Positions 6,456 through 8,282 of a stretch of 8,282 nt of DNA are shown piece after piece (positions within the stretch are counted from its first letter, which is position 1; every line of letters begins with the position of its first letter). The translations under genes and the position numbers were made by a program. The notes under the pieces were generated by a model. The model searched no databases. It was given only the letters and a program-made list of their open reading frames with translations, and was not told the origin of the DNA. Source of the stretch: F23-B02 sp963627445 (GTDB lineage: Bacteria > Bacillota > Clostridia > Oscillospirales > Oscillospiraceae); the NCBI GenBank assembly GCA_963627445.1, contig CAVGBM010000007.1, positions 1 through 8,282 of the forward strand. The letters are read 5' to 3'.

Positions 6456-7127
6456 ATGGATAAGACTTTACAGAAAACAAAGCTCTTTCCGAGCTACGCA
6501 TACATTCCGCTGGTGATAACCGTGCTGCTGCACATGTCAATATATTGGGGCACAAAGGCGATCATCGGAGACGCCGTGCACCACAGCATCCCGGTGTCGT
6601 TTGAGGATGCCATACCCTTTGCGCCCGAGTGGGTCACCGTGTACACGGCGACATTCATCTTCTGGGTGCTCGGCCTTGTTATGTGTATGTGTCAGGAGCG
6701 GGAGCTGTGCTTCAGAATGTTCACCGGCATTTATATTGCCGAGCTCATCTGCGCGGTGTTCTTCATCGCTTTGCCCACCGTCATCGACCGACCCGATGCA
6801 GCGGGCAGCTTGTATTACGACCGCCTCCTTGCGCAGCTTTATGCTGCCGACCAGCCGACGAATCTCTTCCCGTCCATGCACTGCATGTTCGCGTACATGG
6901 TGTTTCGCGGCTTCATGATAGCAAAGCTCGATAAGCCCGTCGTCATCGGCTCGGGGCTGTTTGCGGCGCTCGTTTGCGCGTCCACGGTGTTCGTTAAGCA
7001 GCACTTTCTGCTCGATACCTTCGCGGGCATCATCCTCGGCGAGGTCGCCGTCACGCTGTCGCTTAAAACCGATGCGTGGAAGCTGATGGACAAAATTCAC
7101 TACAAACTATTGCAAATTGTCAAATAA
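6456..7127 (+). CDS. PAP2-family membrane phosphatase/phosphotransferase
   Basis: 223 residues; ATG at 6456 with AAGGAG four bases upstream, 8 bases after the CDF stop, so co-transcribed. Five to six TM helices (about 16-32, 58-78, 88-110, 138-155, 162-178, 184-204). The PAP2 signatures are clear: NLFPSMH (136-142; Ser140, His142) and STVFVKQHFLLD (176-187; Lys181, His183, Asp187), which supply the catalytic histidines and aspartate. The classic first motif K-x6-R-P is represented only by DRP (111-113), as in the PAP2_3/inositol-phosphorylceramide-synthase-like branch. These enzymes act at the membrane face on lipid phosphates such as phosphatidate, undecaprenyl diphosphate or phospholipid headgroups. 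The substrate cannot be deduced here. Confidence 0.88.
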   Translation: MDKTLQKTKLFPSYAYIPLVITVLLHMSIYWGTKAIIGDAVHHSIPVSFEDAIPFAPEWVTVYTATFIFWVLGLVMCMCQERELCFRMFTGIYIAELICAVFFIALPTVIDRPDAAGSLYYDRLLAQLYAADQPTNLFPSMHCMFAYMVFRGFMIAKLDKPVVIGSGLFAALVCASTVFVKQHFLLDTFAGIILGEVAVTLSLKTDAWKLMDKIHYKLLQIVK

Positions 7128-7138
7128 TATGATAGAAT
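7110..7138 (+). promoter_or_regulatory. Promoter of the lipoprotein gene
   Basis: TTGCAA (7110-7115), 17 bases, TAGAAT (7133-7138). The -35 overlaps the last codons of the PAP2 gene, so the lipoprotein can be expressed independently of the CDF/PAP2 operon. Predicted start near 7145 gives a 58-base leader containing a hairpin. No terminator separates it from PAP2, so read-through is also possible. Confidence 0.65.
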
Positions 7139-7167
7139 AAACAAAATTGCCGGGAAAATATAGACAA

Positions 7168-7186
7168 GGTCGACGGGGGGTCGACC
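7168..7186 (+). other. Hairpin with G-rich loop just upstream of the lipoprotein ribosome site
   Basis: GGTCGAC (7168-7174), loop of five G, GTCGACC (7180-7186): a perfect 7-bp stem ending 6 bases before the GGAGGG ribosome site at 7193-7198. It lacks a T tract, so it is not a terminator. It may stabilise the mRNA, act as an operator, or affect translation initiation. Confidence 0.5.
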
Positions 7187-7202
7187 AAAAATGGAGGGAA
7201 AT

Positions 7203-7733
7203 ATGGCACAAACCAAAAAGAGAAGCATTCTGTTTGTTGCGGCACTTGTAGTGTTCGCAGCGCTCATCGTTATTTTGGCGGCATCGCTGTCGGCATGCTC
7301 CAATGATGATAACGACACCAAGGAGCCCACGCCGACCGAGACGGCTCAGCCCGAGGCAACGACCGAGCCTGCATCGGCCGATGTGTCGACCGGCAAGACC
7401 GGCAATGCAGCCACTACCGGCAGCTCCGGCACCGGCAAGACCGGCAGCACGGCAAAGCAGCCGACCAAGAGCCCGACCAAGAACGGCGGCTCGACCACGA
7501 ATAACGGCGGCAGCAAGGATAACGGCCGCGACAAGATCGATTACATCATGAATTACGGCGACAATGTCGAAAAGGGTGTCGAGGGCGCAACGGACGATTT
7601 CGTCAGCTCGCTCAAGGATATCGGCAAGGCCTATGACAAGGGCGATGTCAAAGGTATCACCAACACCGTCGACAGCTTCACCAAAGGTCTCGGCAACTTC
7701 CTCGGCGGAATTAAGGATAGCATAATTCCCTGA
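7203..7733 (+). CDS. Small secreted lipoprotein with Thr/Gly/Lys-rich linker, function unknown
   Basis: 176 residues from the ATG at 7203, chosen because GGAGGG lies four bases upstream; that same GGAGGG lies inside the frame if the ATG at 7191 is used. The signal peptide is basic (KKR, 5-7), followed by a hydrophobic core (8-28) and the lipobox LSAC, with Cys32 as the lipidated residue. Next is a low-complexity linker (about 35-110) rich in Thr, Pro, Ser, Gly, Lys and Asn, with TGKTG twice. It ends in a compact domain of about 65 residues (110-176), predicted largely helical and rich in Gly/Lys/Asp (YGDNVEKGVEGATDDF, KGDVKGITNTVDSF). The protein should be anchored outside the membrane with the C-terminal domain presented through or at the cell wall. 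I do not recognise that domain. Own promoter and own terminator. Confidence 0.82.
   Translation: MAQTKKRSILFVAALVVFAALIVILAASLSACSNDDNDTKEPTPTETAQPEATTEPASADVSTGKTGNAATTGSSGTGKTGSTAKQPTKSPTKNGGSTTNNGGSKDNGRDKIDYIMNYGDNVEKGVEGATDDFVSSLKDIGKAYDKGDVKGITNTVDSFTKGLGNFLGGIKDSIIP
7389..7446 (+). repeat. 16-bp direct repeat in the lipoprotein linker
   Basis: ACCGGCAAGACCGGCA occurs at 7389-7404 and again at 7431-7446, encoding TGKTG both times; each copy is itself two ACCGGCA units. This is typical of a linker that grew by slippage. Confidence 0.7.
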
Positions 7734-7746
7734 AGAAACAGACAGC

Positions 7747-7780
7747 AAAACACTCTGCATTTTTATGCGGAGTGTTTTTT
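7747..7780 (+). terminator. Intrinsic terminator of the lipoprotein gene
   Basis: A 14-bp stem (7747-7760 with 7765-7778, one G-T wobble), TTTT loop, and a run of six T at the 3' side, beginning 13 bases after the stop. A clear rho-independent terminator. Confidence 0.9.
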
Positions 7781-8282
7781 ACTTGACATTTATTAACTTT
7801 TCTTTGTTTCGCCGAAAGAAAAGTTACAAAAGAAACGCGACCAAAGGCGTTTAACCACCCTTTGGAATCCCGGTACGGGGAATCGGTGCACCGGTCGATT
7901 TCACTGCGGAGGTTTAATCAGCTGCGATTAGTCGTTATTGCGCCTGTTTTGACAGACTGCGTCGGTTAGGTAAGTGCGAGCAGCTTGCATTGCACCGATA
8001 TGCTTGTGTGCTAACTGCGTTTCGGTGCGCAGCTTGGGTCGAGGTTCACGATTTTTTATTAGAAACAAAGCTATGGTTTAGTTTACAGCTAAAAAGCCGC
8101 AATTTTGCGTTTATTGTTCGGCGCTGTAGACTTTACACGGGCTTAAAAAGAAAAGGCGGCGTTCACTCTAAGGTGTACGCACCGATATGGTCACCGCAGC
8201 TACTCAGAATGTCGGCAAATGTCCTGAACCTGGTTTCCAAAGGGCGGTTTGTCGATGCCCGCACCGCCTTGATGTGATAATG
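7781..8282. other. 500-bp region without a supportable gene; several palindromes
   Basis: No frame here has both a convincing start and gene-like composition. The longest (TTG at 7990 to 8277, 95 codons) lacks a ribosome site and is rich in residues unusual for the neighbours. Visible structures: a perfect 12-bp hairpin 7794-7805/7815-7826; AAACGC/GCGTTT (7833-7838/7847-7852) competing with CCAAAGG/CCTTTGG (7841-7847/7859-7865); and the perfect palindrome CGGTGCACCG (7884-7893). GCACCGATATG occurs at 7992-8002 and 8179-8189, and its first eight bases occur inverted at 7882-7889. This looks like intergenic repeat DNA or the leader or edge of a feature continuing to the right. Confidence 0.5.
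7794..7826. repeat. Perfect 12-bp stem hairpin
   Basis: TAACTTTTCTTT (7794-7805), nine-base loop, AAAGAAAAGTTA (7815-7826). It lies just beyond the lipoprotein terminator. The stem is AT-rich, with T-rich and A-rich arms. It resembles the short palindromic repeats found between genes in many Clostridia, but whether it recurs elsewhere cannot be seen here. Confidence 0.5.

Noticed and set aside
6537..7100. 187-codon minus-strand frame across the PAP2 gene
   Set aside because: The sense strand carries intact PAP2 catalytic motifs; the antisense product is His/Arg/Glu-rich with no recognisable feature.
7107..7760. 217-codon minus-strand frame, longer than the lipoprotein it overlaps
   Set aside because: It is antisense to a gene with promoter, ribosome site, lipobox and terminator. 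Its Gly/Leu/Arg-rich composition is what the repeat-rich linker gives on the other strand, and it runs through the terminator hairpin.
7783..7806. Perfect TTGACA at 7783 (and another at 7949) as promoters
   Set aside because: Neither has a -10-like hexamer at 16-18 bases; the first runs into a hairpin.
7990..8277. 95-codon plus-strand frame at the right edge
   Set aside because: TTG start without a ribosome site, residue composition unlike the neighbouring genes, and no recognisable motif.

Overview
The window reads as a chromosomal segment of a GC-rich (I estimate mid-50s % GC) gut-type Clostridia bacterium, most likely Oscillospirales/Ruminococcaceae-like. This is inference from codon style, AT-rich promoters in an otherwise GC-rich background, strong purine-rich ribosome binding sites and the gene families present. 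I see no rRNA, tRNA, CRISPR array, transposase or phage gene.

Layout. At the left edge is the 3' end of a polytopic membrane protein of the TauE/SafE/UreH-like type (3-329, +). A 307-bp composite palindromic element (336-642) follows. Its two ends are near-identical bidirectional terminator hairpins in inverted arrangement, with further hairpins between them. Next is a two-gene minus-strand operon: an MMPL/RND-type membrane pump (4868-2559), then a 617-residue membrane-anchored coiled-coil protein with an internal duplication (2514-661). A roughly 400-bp divergent intergenic region carries the pump promoter, a leader of about 260 nt with several possible stems (two of them crossing), and the promoter of the plus-strand operon.

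The plus-strand operon encodes a cation diffusion facilitator whose metal-site motifs look Mn-type and whose cytoplasmic domain appears duplicated (5278-6447). Eight bases later comes a PAP2-family membrane phosphatase/phosphotransferase (6456-7127). A separate promoter overlapping the end of the PAP2 gene drives a small lipoprotein (7203-7733), closed by a clear intrinsic terminator (7747-7780). The last 500 bp (7781-8282) have no gene I can support but contain several palindromes and a recurring short motif.

How it fits together. Every protein here is a membrane or cell-surface protein. The pump and the coiled-coil protein are probably a functional pair: co-transcribed, the second with an outward-facing coiled coil and a cytoplasmic charged tail. 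The CDF and PAP2 genes are tightly coupled and may link metal export with lipid or phosphate headgroup metabolism, but that link is speculative. The points most worth a second look are the leader before the pump, the duplicated architecture of the coiled-coil protein, the duplicated CDF C-terminus, and the 307-bp palindromic element.
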